Below, one piece after another: positions 34,711 to 47,154 of a stretch of 64,000 bases of DNA (the first letter of the stretch is position 1; each line of letters starts with the position of its first letter). The stretch is from Hydnum rufescens UP504. Taxonomy: Eukaryota > Basidiomycota > Agaricomycetes > Cantharellales > Hydnaceae. The position numbers were made by a program, and so were the translations under genes. Location: NCBI GenBank assembly GCA_014904985.1, contig MU129073.1:82824-146823 (forward strand), written 5' to 3'. The notes below the pieces were generated by a model, which saw only the letters and a list, made by a program, of their open reading frames with translations, did not search any database and was not told the origin of the DNA.

Positions 34711-36626
34711 TTACAGTGTGGAAGCAAAAACATTTTTGATAGGGCCACAAGTGTAATGAATTACAGTGTTTCAGGAGGTTTACGAATGTGGGGATTTTCA
34801 TGGGAATATTCATCAAATAAGTCGGGTAGGAGGACAGATGGCCCTTGCAATAGGGTCTTTCACAATTAAAAAAAACACTCAAAAATGATGTCAAAAATGG
34901 TCTCCAAAATGGCATCCAAATATGAGGGTATCATCTTTGAGGAGGCATTTTTTGCAGATGGGGTGTTTTCGGCTCTGGAGTCAAAAAGGTCACACTATTT
35001 AAAAATCCCAGAGGGACCAAACAAATCACATGTTGTGTGGGTAACCTAATAAGGCAACTGAGAATTAATCTAATGGGTTCTCTTGGAAAGCCTCCGTAGC
35101 TCATTTGGTCCAGTAATGTTCGACACTCTAAAACTGGAAATAGCTCCGCGCTCTCAAATCCCGCGTGTCAGTCGTGCAGCCTACTCGTGGGTGGATGGCG
35201 TTCGAATAGGTGCTGCACCCTCAAGATTCTGGCCTTTGTGAGAACGAATTTTGGCAGCGTTCTATTTTAACGTCCCACAGTGATGACCAGAAGATCTTCA
35301 GAGCTGAAGAGGATGGACGGAGCACCACAAACCTGCACATCCTTGGGCGCAGCTCGAGAATATAGGCGCCGGAAAGAAGAACGAAAGCCTTACTCGATGC
35401 ACCATGTAATGTTCAAGCTTGATCGCTGGACTTGAAACTAATTCCGGCACTCCCACTACAAGTCCAGGGTCTCTTCCAATGGGGCTGCAGCATAAGTGCC
35501 TCAGTGTGCAGGACGAAGAATGCAGTAGGAGAGGGCCATATGAATTCGGCCCTGTAAGAAATGAGACCAGAGAGGTCGTGACATATTCCGTCACATTTTC
35601 TGTGGAGCTCCATAAGGAGCACTGGGCACTGGGACTTGATGAGCCAAGAGGGCAGTAGATATTAAAGAGGCCTTTCTTAGAATATGAGGCATTTTCACTT
35701 GGTCATGGGGGCACAGTGACCCCCCGAGATTCGACTGTGGAAGGTATGCAATAGTAATCCAGAGGTGTCAGACATCGAGGATTGCCAGAAGCAGGTATCA
35801 CGATTTGCATCTATGGCCTGGGAACGAGGGGATCGCAGTCGAAAGTTCAGGATCCCTAGAATTCTATAAGAAGCAAATTCCCAAAGTCGGGCCTTGGACT
35901 TCGTCATTAAAGCTATCAAGTATTCGTTGGTACAGAATTGTTCATACCAATGTTTTGGGTTTCCTCGTGCGGAACAATCAAGCATCGAATATAGCGCGCA
36001 CAGGTGAAACCATAGCCGTGCGAACCATTGATAGGATATTGACAACATGATCACACCTTGCCGGAGACTGGCTTCGACAATGGTCCTAAACGTCCTAGAC
36101 AATGATGCCACTCAAACCCGGCGCACAAGACTTACGATTACGAATCGAGGTCGCAGGCAAGGTGAGAATAATACTTGTCGTTTGTTAAAACTCTACTGTA
36201 CATCATACTGTATACTTAATTCATGTGGTCTTACGTGGAGAGCGATAACTCCACCAGAATAGCGCACCTAGAGGTTCGAGAACAGCATCGTAATACCGCT
36301 TTTTTGCTCGGCATCTCTAAACTGATAGGGAGCAAATGAGTCGTAAGACTTCAGTTCCCAAGTTCCATGTACTGAATCTGAGTCAAGTGTCGCCACGTTT
36401 TCTTTTCGCATTACCTACAATCCATTGGGGCTTCTTTGTTGCAGGATGGAAAAGAGTGCATCAAACAGGTTTGAGGCACATGGTAATGAGATGATAGCAC
36501 CATGAGGGATTCTTTTAAAAGTTCCGAAAGTCGAGCAACACAAGGCCATCGGCACTCTCCGTGTTGAATGCATTGCTGCTAAGGCCAGCGAGGACCCGCA
36601 CCAGGTGTACGACCTAGGTATTGGAC
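34711..36626. other. No supported protein gene; mixed intergenic sequence
   Basis: Between the end of copy B and the Rho exchange factor, open frames on both strands are short and mutually exclusive. A plus-strand stretch at about 36510-36615 (KVPKVEQHKAIGTLRVECIAAK as partial reading) has a coding look and could be the last exon of an unseen gene, but I cannot extend it. A tRNA-like sequence is listed separately. Confidence 0.4.
35090..35166 (+). tRNA. tRNA-Arg(TCT)-like sequence, degraded or misread
   Basis: The 5' part gcctccgtagctcatttggtc has the A-box layout of a eukaryotic tRNA (TRGCTCAnTTGGTC). It is followed by an anticodon-stem-like tcgacactctaaaac that would place TCT in the loop, and by ctcaaatcccgc resembling the B box. 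Spacing is off by one or two bases in the D and anticodon arms, and the 3' acceptor strand complementary to GCCTCC is not visible. Either it is a relic or it suffers from the same one-base errors as nearby genes. Confidence 0.35.
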
Positions 36627-39600
36627 ATGTCTGAGCAGGACTATGCATGGGCGCCATCTCTTCCCGCACGATCTCCGTTGCGTGTCCAGGGCGTCACCCG
36701 GGGCTAACCGCGGCGACAAGCACCACCCTGGGTGGTCCGCCCTCCCGAATGTTCCAGTCATCCTCCTCGCCCCCATCACCCTCGGCTATCAAGAATCCTA
36801 TGTCCCCGTTGAACTCTCCCCACTCGTCACTCCCTAACTCTTTGTCCAATTTATCTATGAATGAGTCGCACTCTGTTTCATCTGGAAGACCATCCGCCAC
36901 CTCTTCAATAACGTCGGTCCTCAGCACAAGTCTCCCTCTTTCTCATAATACCACTAAGACCCTACCTCGAGTTCCTTCGGACTATTCTTTGGGTCTCCAG
37001 CTTATGTCTCCAGCCTCTTTGGATCGCGAGCCAATCGCCCCCATGGCAAAGCGAAAACACGCTCTACTAGAGTTGCTATCCTCTGAACGTGTCTACGCAA
37101 ACGATCTTGCGTTAATGAGACATATACACATTCCGATGGCTCTCGGCCACTCTCCACATTTCCAGCCTCCAGATTCCCCATCTGCAGAGGTAGATGGTCC
37201 CCCTTCGACTAGATCCACTTCTTCCCGTAGCGCACTGTCATCGTCAACTCCTTTGATTTTTAAGGATGAAGCCATCAATAAACCCCCGATGACTGCAGAA
37301 GACGTCCGAGTGATCTTCTCAAATACAGAAGATCTTGCAGTGTTCGCGGATGTGTTTGCTGAACGGATCGAGGTCGCCTTGGGGGACACCTTAGATGTTG
37401 CGGATGACAGTAGTCCAGGGATTTCGGATGCTGACTCTCGGGTGGATGCCGTTGGTGAACTTTTCCTCGAAGTGGTTGGTCCTGTCCCAATATCGTCTTT
37501 GACCATTGCATCCCTTATCACTTCTAAACTAGGCCCCGACATTGAAACAGTTGTACACAACATACATTACTCGGCATCCATTGGCATTGTCACGTTTAAC
37601 TATGCTTACCGCCTTGGGCCCAGGCCCTGAGAAAGCGTCCACATCGAATTCTTTCACCGACCCAAAAGGCTCTGGGCATGGGGAGAGTCGGATTCCTGGA
37701 ATAACGCCCGAGATGCAATTCTATCTCGCTAAGACGCGGGCACTGACACAAAGGCATACACATGCCTGGGATCTCCCAAGCCTCCTCATAAAGGCGAGTG
37801 AAAATCTTCGCTACGCCGCTGAAATATTTCACTATTTGAGACTTATTCAATTCCATCAGCCCGTTCAACGCCTTTTGAAATACCCACTGCTTATACAGTC
37901 CATAATCCAGCCTACCCAGGCGTTCAACCCCGATCATCCTGACCTTCCATATCTGATCAAGGCAAAAGACGTTCTCGAGGTGATTGCTCGAGATGTTAAT
38001 GAGTCGCGTCGACGGTGGGAGGTTGTCAAGGCGGTCTTGGAGGGCTATGGCTTCGGGCCACCGGTGTTCCGATTGGCCCCACCTGTTCGCTCTCCATCGT
38101 CCTCTGTATCCATCAATGCAAAAGCATTCTCCTTCGCAAGGAATTTTGGTGGGGGGAAGACCACAAAACGATCCAAAAGTGCTGGTTCTGGGGCCCCACC
38201 CCCGAACGCATTCGGTCACCGCTCCAAGCACAGTCCCAGGCCTCCTGGCGACGAAATAGCGCCGAATCCCCTCACTCGAATACAGAGTCTGAAAACAAAG
38301 TTGAAGACCAATTTCGCGACGTTAGTTCAGCAAAATCTCTTGAAAGACAGATCCCTAATCAATCACCGTTAGATTCACACCGCCTCCTGGTGCAGCTGAA
38401 GAAGCAAGTGCAACCGTTGCAGAGTGGGTTTCTTTTTCACTGTTATGTTACCCGTCGAAGTGAGACTGTTTTGTAGATTAACAGCTTGGGAAGCCAGACT
38501 AAGACAATCAGAGGTCGTTCTCCGTGATTTCTTTCGAATTCTCATAGTTGAGTGGTCTCGCAGTGTGCAAGATGTATTTATTGCACTTAGAGGGTGGGGA
38601 ATCCGTTTTGGTCATGTCATTGAAGATCCAGTCCGTGACGCTAAATCCGATGATGCAATCAAGAGTTTTGTGGAACTCGTGGACAGTCTCATGGTTCTTT
38701 GGACCGATCTGGTATGAAACCTTTCCCTGTTATCGAAATTGTTTACTCATAAATGCTTGGTTTCGTAGAATGGATCCCTTCAATCCATGCTTCAGCCAAT
38801 TCTCACGTCTTTACTTGAAACTCTCGCGCGCCCTCTCACTTTGGTGCAACATGCTATAGCTCTCCACCCCTTACACTTGCAACATCTTTCCACACCCTAC
38901 GTGAAGAATCGTTCGCCTTATCTGGTGTCCTCATCCAAAACATTCCTTGCCTTACATGCCCAACTACGCATCGAAATGCCTTCTTATCTGGCTCTCTTCG
39001 ATCGTGGTTTCGCGGGTATTGTCATTAAAGCCTCCAAGCTCCAGGCACGGTTTTGGGAAGAGTGTTGGACGCGTTGGAGCCTGTTTGCCATCGGGGTTGG
39101 TGTGAACGGGGAGGGCATGCGTCTTCCTCCAAATATGGCTCCTGTTCCTGACGAGGGTACATCGGATAGCGGACCGCCGCCCCACTCGTCGGGATTCAAC
39201 TCGTCTAATCCGACTATATTTCCCTCTCCTGAGATTTTCCTAGAGAATGACGAGCCGGAAGTGCTGTGGCACTTCCGCAGACGGTGGGAGCCTGTGAATC
39301 ATGTTATCGGGGAGCTCATGATTGTGCAGCCCCGTTTACTCCGTCCGCGGGAATCAGACCCTAGTGTGATTGACATCCGATCGTCGGTGACCTCTTCGCT
39401 GTTAGCGTCGGTGTCCTCCGAGATGTTGAACTCTATGACGACATCCACTTCATCTCCGTCGTCACCCCACACCAGACCTCGGACTCCAGAACGCGGAACA
39501 GCTTCTTCTCCACAAAGTACAAGGAGTCCCCAAATAACTAGAGGCCGCAGTGGGACAACCTCCTCACAACCATCTGAGACTTCTAATACCCGTCACAACC

Positions 39601-40750
39601 CATCGATCCATTCAAGCGCCACCCCCTCTAAGCCCGCGTATGGAGTGCCGCTGCAGCATTCGAGACGCCAACCAGTGTAAATGCCCCACCGAAGCCCCCA
39701 ACAGAAAATAGAAAGGTTGGCCACAAAAAGTCTGGGAGGGTGGAGGTCGCCCCTAACGTGTCTGCGCAGCCGCACTCAAAGGCCGAGAAGGGGCTGGAGA
39801 AACAGAGGGGCAAAGTCAAGTCCAAGGGGTCTTCCTCTTCGGTGATGAGCGGCGTTTTTTTCTCTGGGCTTATGGGCGGCTCGCTCTTGTCTCCTGGTCT
39901 ACCTCCACCAACAGAGGGTACTACAGGATATGCATCCTTAACCAAAGGGCAAGAGGTCGATGACGAAGCTGCCCATAGGAGATCTCGTCGGAGGTCGGAT
40001 CGGGAAGAAGAACGAAGGCGGCAAAGGGAGGCTGAAGCTCACTCTGTTCCACAACGTACGAACGATGAATTCTTCGATCTAATACCTTTGCATTCCACGG
40101 ATGCGTCTGCTCCAACGTTGCCAACGCTTGAGCAGATGTCCCCCCTCTCAATATCTCCGCGCAGTTTCTTGGCGGATTCACCGAGCCGCGTTCGACATCC
40201 GTATACCTTTGCCAGCCATCCACCCAGTCCCTCTAGCCCTCAGTCTGGGGAACTTGGAATGTGGGAGTCCCTCTTTGATGCCTCTCGACAGTCATACCTC
40301 TTCCATTCCCATGGTCGAGTTCATTCAGAACATTCCCTGCCACCATTGCGTCCCCTTGCTTTCACTGGGACCGATGTTCAGACCCATTTTTCCGGCTCTG
40401 CGTCGCATGATAATGCCCCCGTTAACACCCTCGAATTGAGGCCGGTATATAATTCCCCATCCCTACAATACGCCGATCCCGAGCCTCCTACCCCAGAACA
40501 TGAAACGCTATATGTGGTTTCATGCGTACACCCTTTCCACCCCCCTAATGGGGCCATGCATCTAGGCCTTTCATTCCTTACGCTTGATGTTGGGGATGTT
40601 GTCGACATTCTGCTGGAGGATGGTCATCCATCTACCCACGAAGGACTTCCCATCTCCATTGATGATGGGGATGACTGCATGCTTGTGGGACGCGATGAGC
40701 GGGATAACATTGGATGGTGTCTTGCATCATTCGTCATGCCATTAATCTAA
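36627..40750 (+). CDS. Rho guanine nucleotide exchange factor with DH, BAR and SH3 domains (Tuba/Gef1-like)
   Basis: Exons are about 36627-37474, 37533-38320, 38373-38423, 38477-38711 and 38769-40750, roughly 1300 residues. Dbl-homology proteins activate Rho-family GTPases such as Cdc42. The DH domain runs from KHALLELLSSERVYANDL through LYTTYITRHPLAL to VQRLLKYPLLIQSII, split by an intron at 37475-37532. A BAR-like helical region follows (AWEARLRQSEVVLRDF to PSYLALFDRGFAG, about residues 610-770), then a long Ser/Pro-rich linker and a C-terminal SH3 domain (LYVVSCVHPFHP to IGWCLASFVM). Frame breaks by one base at 39648-39649 (restores AYGVPAAAFETP) and probably at 36700-36703. The start at 36627 (MSEQDYAW) is preferred; 36647 is the alternative if no base is missing. 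DH-BAR pairing is known from Tuba/DNMBP and S. pombe Gef1. Confidence 0.85.
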
Positions 40751-41289
40751 GTATCATTTCTACTCCCTCACGCGTTCGTGTGCTTTGTATCCAGATTTGT
40801 TGCTTTCGGTAAGAGTGCAGTTACAATATCATCCAGTTTTACTTGGTTCTCGGGTGGGCGGAATTTCTCAATTCGAGATTAATCGGACACGATCCAGCTG
40901 TTTAGGCTGGAAGTGACGGACAAATGCAGAGAGCTCTGTACTATGAGAACGTCTGTAGACGGCAGGTAATATTAATCTTCCGATTTCTGGCCTGGACGTT
41001 GTGGACGAACTGCAATCGCTAGGTTCGAAAGATTTTCAGGGATAATGCCCTCAACGGGATATTTAGTAGCTGCCCCCCAATCTGAGTTGCCAACACTCGT
41101 CACTATTCACCGTCGAGAACTCAGCCTCCCACGTTTTATTTTTGATGCAAGATGCGTCGTATTACGAACCACAGCGCATGGGTACTTATCACTGGACAAT
41201 TCAAAATTTATGGTCTGCTTAGAGGAACCGGACACGGGGCACCGTTCCCGCAATTAGGAGGCTACGTGCTACGTTACGATAACTTGAGT
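40751..41289. other. Convergent intergenic region, no gene seen
   Basis: This 539-bp interval lies between the 3' ends of the Rho exchange factor and glycyl-tRNA synthetase. Open frames are short, with no motif or splice logic. It presumably carries both 3' UTRs. Confidence 0.5.
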
Positions 41290-43729
41290 CTAATCGACCG
41301 CCTGCACGCCGTCATATGCGGGTAAACGTTGGCACGCTTCCGCCCACTGAATAGCACCTTTCACAAGATCAGTGGTGACTGCAACGACTTCGTCAATTTT
41401 CCCAATTCTCTGGTCAGTTGTATCACGTTCCCTGAAACACAAGGCACCCAAGTCAGCTTGCAGGAGAATCATATCTGTTGAACACCAACCGAAGTGTTAT
41501 AGTGTCATTCGAAACGGCTATATGGTTGATCAGGTATGAACACTGAGACAACCCAACATTTGCGAGAGTGAACGCACTGGCGAAATCTATAGTCACCCCG
41601 TACGGCGTCCCTAGTTCATCGTTTCGAGAATATCGTTTTCCAATGGATGCTGATGAATCGTCTACTCTAGCGAAGACACCCGCACGGCGGAATTTCGCCG
41701 CTGTATTCAGAGTTGAGTGATCCATGGAGCAATCAAGCATCTCAGAAAAAGGTACTGACAGATTTGCTGCACTAATGGCAAAAGCAAGTCATTTGCACTC
41801 AGGGGAACGATGAGAACCTTGGTGGGTGCCACCACGGCAGGGAGGGACAGGATACCTCGTTGAATGTCTTGCTCCCGAGCCCAGTAGCTGTGCTCTAGTA
41901 GGGCGTACAGGATCCGACCAATGCCAAACGATGGCTCAGATGACGTTGGGAGTGAATTCCCGAACTTGGTGCCTCGATGAGCACGTGGTAACAATCGGGA
42001 ATAGCAGATAACCTACTGGACTGCTTCAGAGTCCTACGCTCGATTGTGAGAATCTCAGGGCAAGAGTAAAATCACGTCCATGGATCGTAATGGTGGACGA
42101 TCTGCATGTAGCATTGTCGGTTAGTATAGATCGGGAGTACACGACACCAGGCTACTCAACGAGGCAGATGCAAGCTCGTTCTTGATCTTCACCAATGCCT
42201 CTTCAGGGAGATCAGTGACGAATGCGCGGACGAGCTCACTGTCTTTTTGGAATGTCTTGCCCAGAGCCTTTTTATCGAACGTCGGCACCTCTTTTTCCGT
42301 GAAGACAGGTTCGGGGAGTGCGACGCGTGCCACGAGGGCGGCGCCAGTTTTTTTGGCATGGACAGTCAGGTCGTATGCAGAGCGGTCTGCACATCCGACG
42401 CATTCGATCCATCCGTAGCTTGTATGGATTTCTGCATCCCAGCAGTCCTGCTGCATAATGCGCCATCTCATTCGCCATATGCTGGCGGAAGCGGAGGCGG
42501 CGAGGGTCAATACCGATCTTTATGAGGAAGAGAGAGATTCGCCCGAGGAAGTAGCCAAGGGTCTCGTTGTCTACAAGACCCTTTGCAACACTCTCCCCGA
42601 CAGTCATCTCGACGACATCGGTCTTTCCAGAGCTCTGAACATCTTTGGGCAGGAGACGGAGTTTCACGTCTTTCACCTCGGAGAAGTGCACATGAGACTT
42701 ATCCTCAGGGTCCACGAAATGTTCGATTTCGGCCATCGTAAATTCGCGGACGCGGATCAGACCAGCTCTAGGGGAAATTTCGTTGCGGAAGGAACGCCCG
42801 ACTTGCGCAGATGCGAAGGGAAGACGACCATTATTAAAATCGAGGAGGCGAGCAAAGTTGAGGAAGTGCCCTTGAGCCGTTTCTGGGCGAAGATAGCCTT
42901 TCTGTTTCCCAGTAGGACCGATAGAACTATCAAACATAAGGTTGAACTGCACTGGATCATCGACTTCGTTGCCAGTGTCGGGATTAAGGATAGCATATTT
43001 GCGGATAAGTTTGCCAAGTTCTATGCCGGTGTAATTATCGATCTGAGGAGATATGATGAAACGGGGAAAAAGAAGGCGGAAGAGGAATCAAGTTTACCTG
43101 CGCGAGCACACTTTCGTACTCTGCCACTATCCTGTCGTCTAGTTGTATGGCGGTGCTCTTTACCTTTTTTCGCTTCTTTTTGTCTTTATCTTCCACGACT
43201 GATGGGTCTTGTTGTGTTCCACGAGCTTCCTGGTCTCCCTTAAGTCTTGCCTCCAATACGCCTTCGATGAGATGATCCGCACGGAGGACTTCGCCAGTCT
43301 TGACATCCTTCACCATCCAATCGGCGAATCGGGCGACATGACCAGATGTTTCGAAAACAGGTGCTGGTGTCATGATCGTGGTATCAACCTCGAGCATGTG
43401 TTCTTCCACGATGAAGTGACGGCGCCATTCCGCGATGATGTTGGCTTGAAGACTTGAGCCAGGAGGGCCGTAGTCATACAGACCAGCAATCCCTTGAAGA
43501 TGCTTGAGAATAGATACGACGATCCTTCGATACAGAAGTCCAGGAGCCCACCTCCATAGATTTCGAACGCTGGGGCATAGAAAAAACGACGATTCAAAAG
43601 GGCATCGAGATTTGCTTTGTTGAAGGGATGTGCAGCTTTGTTAAGAACAGTCGCTTGATGTGACATTGTACGGGATTGAACGTGGCCAAAATAAGATCCA
43701 ACTCGAGTACGCAAAATCCAACTTGACAT
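41290..43729 (-). CDS. GRS1: Glycyl-tRNA synthetase, possibly dual cytosolic/mitochondrial; one-base errors
   Basis: Exons on the minus strand are 43729-43552, 43492-43098, 43042 to about 42145, 42101-42013, 41972-41760, 41700-41578, 41517-41490 and 41431-41290. The class II synthetase charges tRNA-Gly. Visible pieces are [21 protein letters not shown], the motif 2 region ([18 protein letters not shown]), [12 protein letters not shown], motif 3 ([19 protein letters not shown]) and the anticodon-binding domain ([25 protein letters not shown] to [11 protein letters not shown]). Frame is broken by an extra G at 42447-42448, a missing C at 42058-42060 and an extra base at 41938. Since this enzyme is normally essential and single-copy, these look like sequence errors. 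A basic leader before an internal Met (residue 22) suggests mitochondrial and cytosolic forms from alternative starts. The exon boundary near 42145 is uncertain. Confidence 0.92.
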
Positions 43730-43866
43730 TCAAACTAACTAGTCTCACGTGATCGTATCAAAGCATTCCTATTGGCATAGTACACTAGGTAACAGCAAGG
43801 TCGAGAGTCACATAAGACAGATAGGGAAAGGGAACAAGGTGATTCAACATCAGCCAAGAGACGAGG

Positions 43867-44802
43867 TTAAACAAGGTTAATAGGGAGTTCATCTAGTGCA
43901 TGAAGAATGTTAGCTCTTGTTCCTTCAGCATCATACAGCAGCTTTCCGCAATGCGTCGCTCCCAAAACTGCAATTGTCTCCGGCCACCACCTCCATGTCT
44001 CACCCCTAATTGTGTCGCCTGACGGACATTGTTGAATTTCTCGCAAGAGCACAAGGCGAAGAACTCGCCACGATAGGTCATTGACGATCATATGGCACTT
44101 TGAGCAAGCATATTCTGGGCTGGAGACTAGTGTCTTGAACAATTCACCATGTCAATCAGAGGAGACAAACCTGCTGCCCTGAAACTTCTGTGGATCATTC
44201 AAGGATTCCTCGAATTTCTCTCGACGCCTGACAGCAAGGTCCATCAAACGGGAATAATCAGAGAGATCGAGGCCTCTAAGGCGCGTAATGGTGTCCGGAT
44301 GGCTGATATCATATTTCAGACACAACCAGCCAGCCAACTTGGCTTCTGGCCAGTCATAGCGACAGGCCAATTTGTACAACCGTAGAGGATTTTCTAGGAG
44401 GCGAGGTCGAGTTATGGCCGACTGAATAATCGATAAAGGGCCCCCCATCCCATACTTATCACAACAGTGCAGAATGGGTTCTACAGTGTCGAACGAATCC
44501 AGCACTTCGTCGATAATAATGGGTAGGCCGCACACCATGCGAAGTACCGGTTCCACGATCCACGCTTCCTCGTCGAGAGGCAGTGTAAGATTTGCAGGTC
44601 TGGGGCTTTGGGAACCCTGGGGAAGAGAAAGCATCGAACGAAAGAACGTAGACGTTTTCTGAAGAACTGTTGATGGGACCCGAAACAGAATTCCGTCCTT
44701 CGATTGTAAGATGATATCCGCGTCGCAGTCGTCGAACAACTTATGATATGTAACATCAGAGGCAACGGGCAGCTCGGATGGGGAGGGAACATTGGAGGTC
44801 AT
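43867..44802 (-). CDS. BTB/POZ domain protein
   Basis: Exons are 44802-44171 and 44119-43867, 294 residues, joined by a 51-nt GT-AG intron that keeps frame (FQGSSPEYACSKC). The BTB/POZ fold occupies about residues 20-130 (FDDCDADIILQSKDGILFRVPSTVLQKTS is the start of the core), followed by helices resembling a BACK-like region (LYKLACRYDWPEAKLAGWLCLKYD). A C-terminal CSKCH...W segment may bind zinc. Such proteins mediate dimerisation or act as cullin-3 adaptors; basidiomycetes have many of unknown function. I chose the Met at 44802 because the open frame upstream lacks conservation-like character. Its start faces that of the SWI3-like gene across 130 bp. Confidence 0.85.
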
Positions 44803-44932
44803 GGCTGGGGATGAGGTACGGGGGGGAGCTCTACAAAAACTGTGAAAGGTGAACTTGAAGGACAGGGGCGATCGACGCGGCAGATCCCGGCGTTGAGTCG
44901 AGGATTTTCTGGACTCACCACCAACTCTGACA
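44803..44932. promoter_or_regulatory. 130-bp divergent promoter of BTB and SWI3-like genes
   Basis: The start codons at 44802 (minus) and 44933 (plus) are separated by 130 bp, so both transcription units must initiate within or near this interval. No TATA box was recognised. Confidence 0.45.
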
Positions 44933-46912
44933 ATGTCATCCCCAAAGCGCGCGGCCTCAGCTTCGGAATCGCCCGGACCAGACCAGAAACGGATACGGCT
45001 GGCAGATCTCGACCTTGCAATGTCATCTGCCAATACACCTGACGGTGGTGCTGAGGATGGTGATCCTGCTGATGTGTCAATGCATGAAGCGGACGACGCC
45101 GATGATGTGGACGACGCTGCTGAGGACGATGAGCCAGAAGATGCCCAGGAGGCAGAAGCCAATCGAGCTCGTCTGGAACAGCAAGCTCGCAAGTACCTTG
45201 CCGCGCAGACTCACGAGGTCATTATTCCGTCGTACGCAGCCTGGTTTGATATGTCGAAGATCAATAAAGTCGAGGAGCGAGCCCTTCCTGAATTTTTTAA
45301 CTCTCGCAACAGAAGCAAGACCCCCCAATATACAAGGATTACCGTGACTTTATGATTAACACGTATCGCCTTCGTCCCAGAGAGTACCTCACCGTGACAG
45401 CATGCCGGCGTAACCTGGCTGGCGATGTTTGTGCCATCCTTCGAGTCCATGCGTTTCTCGAGCAATGGGGCCTGATCAATTATCAGGTAGCTCTTCCATA
45501 TGTCTCGATCTTCGCTATAAATTGATCGTCTTGCCCTACTCCAGGTTGACCCTGATACGAGGCCTTCGGCTCTCGGTCCCCCCTTCACAGGTCACTTTCG
45601 CGTCATTGTGGACACGCCGCGTGGTTTGCAGCCTCTCCATCCTGGTACAACAAGACCTCCATCGTCGTCTGCTCCTGAGAATGCGACTGCTCAGAGTGCA
45701 AAGCGAGCCCCTTCCAGCTTAACCCTCCGCGAAAGCATTTATCAAACTTCCAATAAATCTTCCGTTCCAATAACGGCGGAGACTGCAGCAGAGCTCGCGA
45801 ATCAAAATCCCACTAGCAAAAACGGGTTCGCCACCTACTCATGCGACACATGCGGTGTGGATTGTACACCCGAGCGCTATCACTCCTTAAAATCGAATAA
45901 CTTCGAACTTTGCCCGACCTGTTATGCCGATGGTCGCTTTTCTTCCAAGATGTTTAGTGGGGACTTCGTCCGGCTTGTATCTGCAAGTGAATTCAAGCAT
46001 GCGGATGGCATCCACGCAGACGATTGGACCGATGCCGAGATCCTCCTTTTGCTAGAAGGTATCGAGATGTTCGAAGACGATTGGGGTGCAGTTAGCGAGC
46101 ACGTCGGGACACGGACGAAAGAGCAGTGTGTGGCTCAATTCCTTCAGTTACCTATCGAGGATGAATATACCAGCCCACCAAGCCAAGGTGATCTTGGACC
46201 TCTTCAATATGCCCGGATTCCTTTTGACAAGGCAGATAATCCTGTCATGAGTGTCGTGGCATTTCTGGCGGGCGCAGTTGGTCCCGGTGTTGCAGCCGCG
46301 GCAGCTCAAGCGGGGATGGCGGAGCTCACGGACAGTCTCAAGCGCAAGGCGGTGAAGAAGGCCGAGGAGAGGGGGAAAACGGAGGGCAACGAAGTGTCCA
46401 CAGACGAAAAGCAGGAGCTGCAGTCTTCGACTCTGGACGAGAGCAAGGACCCAATTTCTGCGCCCCACAAGTCCCCGTCTGCACATGCTCACTCCGCTGT
46501 CGAACGTGCCGCGGCACTTGCTCTATCATCTGCATCCGTGAAGGCTCAAGCGTTGGCCTCACATGAGGAAGAGCACATCCGGGCGCTCACATCCAAGATC
46601 GTTACCGCTCAACGTACAAAGCTGGAGCTCAAATTAGAGCAATTTGAGGCTATGGAGGAGCTCGTCGAGGAGGAACGTCGAGGGCTCGAGGAGGCCCGTC
46701 TGGCCCTTTTCCGCGAGAAGAACAACCTTACGACGCAGCTCCACGAGCTAAAGAACTTAGTAGTACAACAGCGGCAGATGGGTGGTGGCATTCCCCCAGG
46801 TTTCGAAACCCAGTTCACTATGCTTGCGCAGTCAGATATCCCCCATGCACACGAGGTATCAATGCGGGGCCTTGAGTACCTTCAGGGAGCGAACATTTCT
46901 CATCTCCATTAA
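44933..46912 (+). CDS. SWI3/RSC8-type chromatin-remodelling subunit (SWIRM-ZZ-SANT)
   Basis: Exons are 44933-45486 and 45545-46912 with a 58-nt GT-AG intron, 640 residues after adding one base. These proteins are scaffold subunits of SWI/SNF and RSC remodelling complexes in the nucleus. Residues about 1-90 are acidic. The SWIRM domain spans about 95-187 ([20 protein letters not shown] to [14 protein letters not shown]), a ZZ-type zinc finger about 283-318 ([26 protein letters not shown]), a SANT domain about 348-395 ([18 protein letters not shown] to [14 protein letters not shown]), and a C-terminal coiled coil about 545-600. Frame breaks inside the SWIRM domain at a run of six C (45321-45326); seven C would give [12 protein letters not shown] and the family sequence. 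Confidence 0.92.
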
Positions 46913-47154
46913 TATAATATGGCGCCTCTGTTTGTTGTTACTGTGTTCTTTAGAGCTCGAGAAAGATGTCCGCAGTGAAATAGGTATGACTGCCTCTAGC
47001 GTCCAAAAGTTGCCGGCGGGTTGAGACTTACATCACATCAGCGCTACCCAAAGCCAATACGGGGTATAGTCAAGGCTGCTTCAATGCTTGTATCTTACAG
47101 TGGAAGTACCTATAGGTGCGTCCAAGAGTTCTCACCCCACCTTCGAATCACTAC

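Noticed and set aside
38015..38476. Alternative frame through 38015-38476 as part of the Rho exchange factor
   Set aside because: A 52-nt intron (38321-38372) and a second intron (38424-38476) give a continuous protein in the other frame with good splice sites.
41045..41257. Plus-strand frame starting MPSTGYLVAAPQSE
   Set aside because: It lies in the convergent intergenic region with no motif or conserved flank; a chance frame is more likely.
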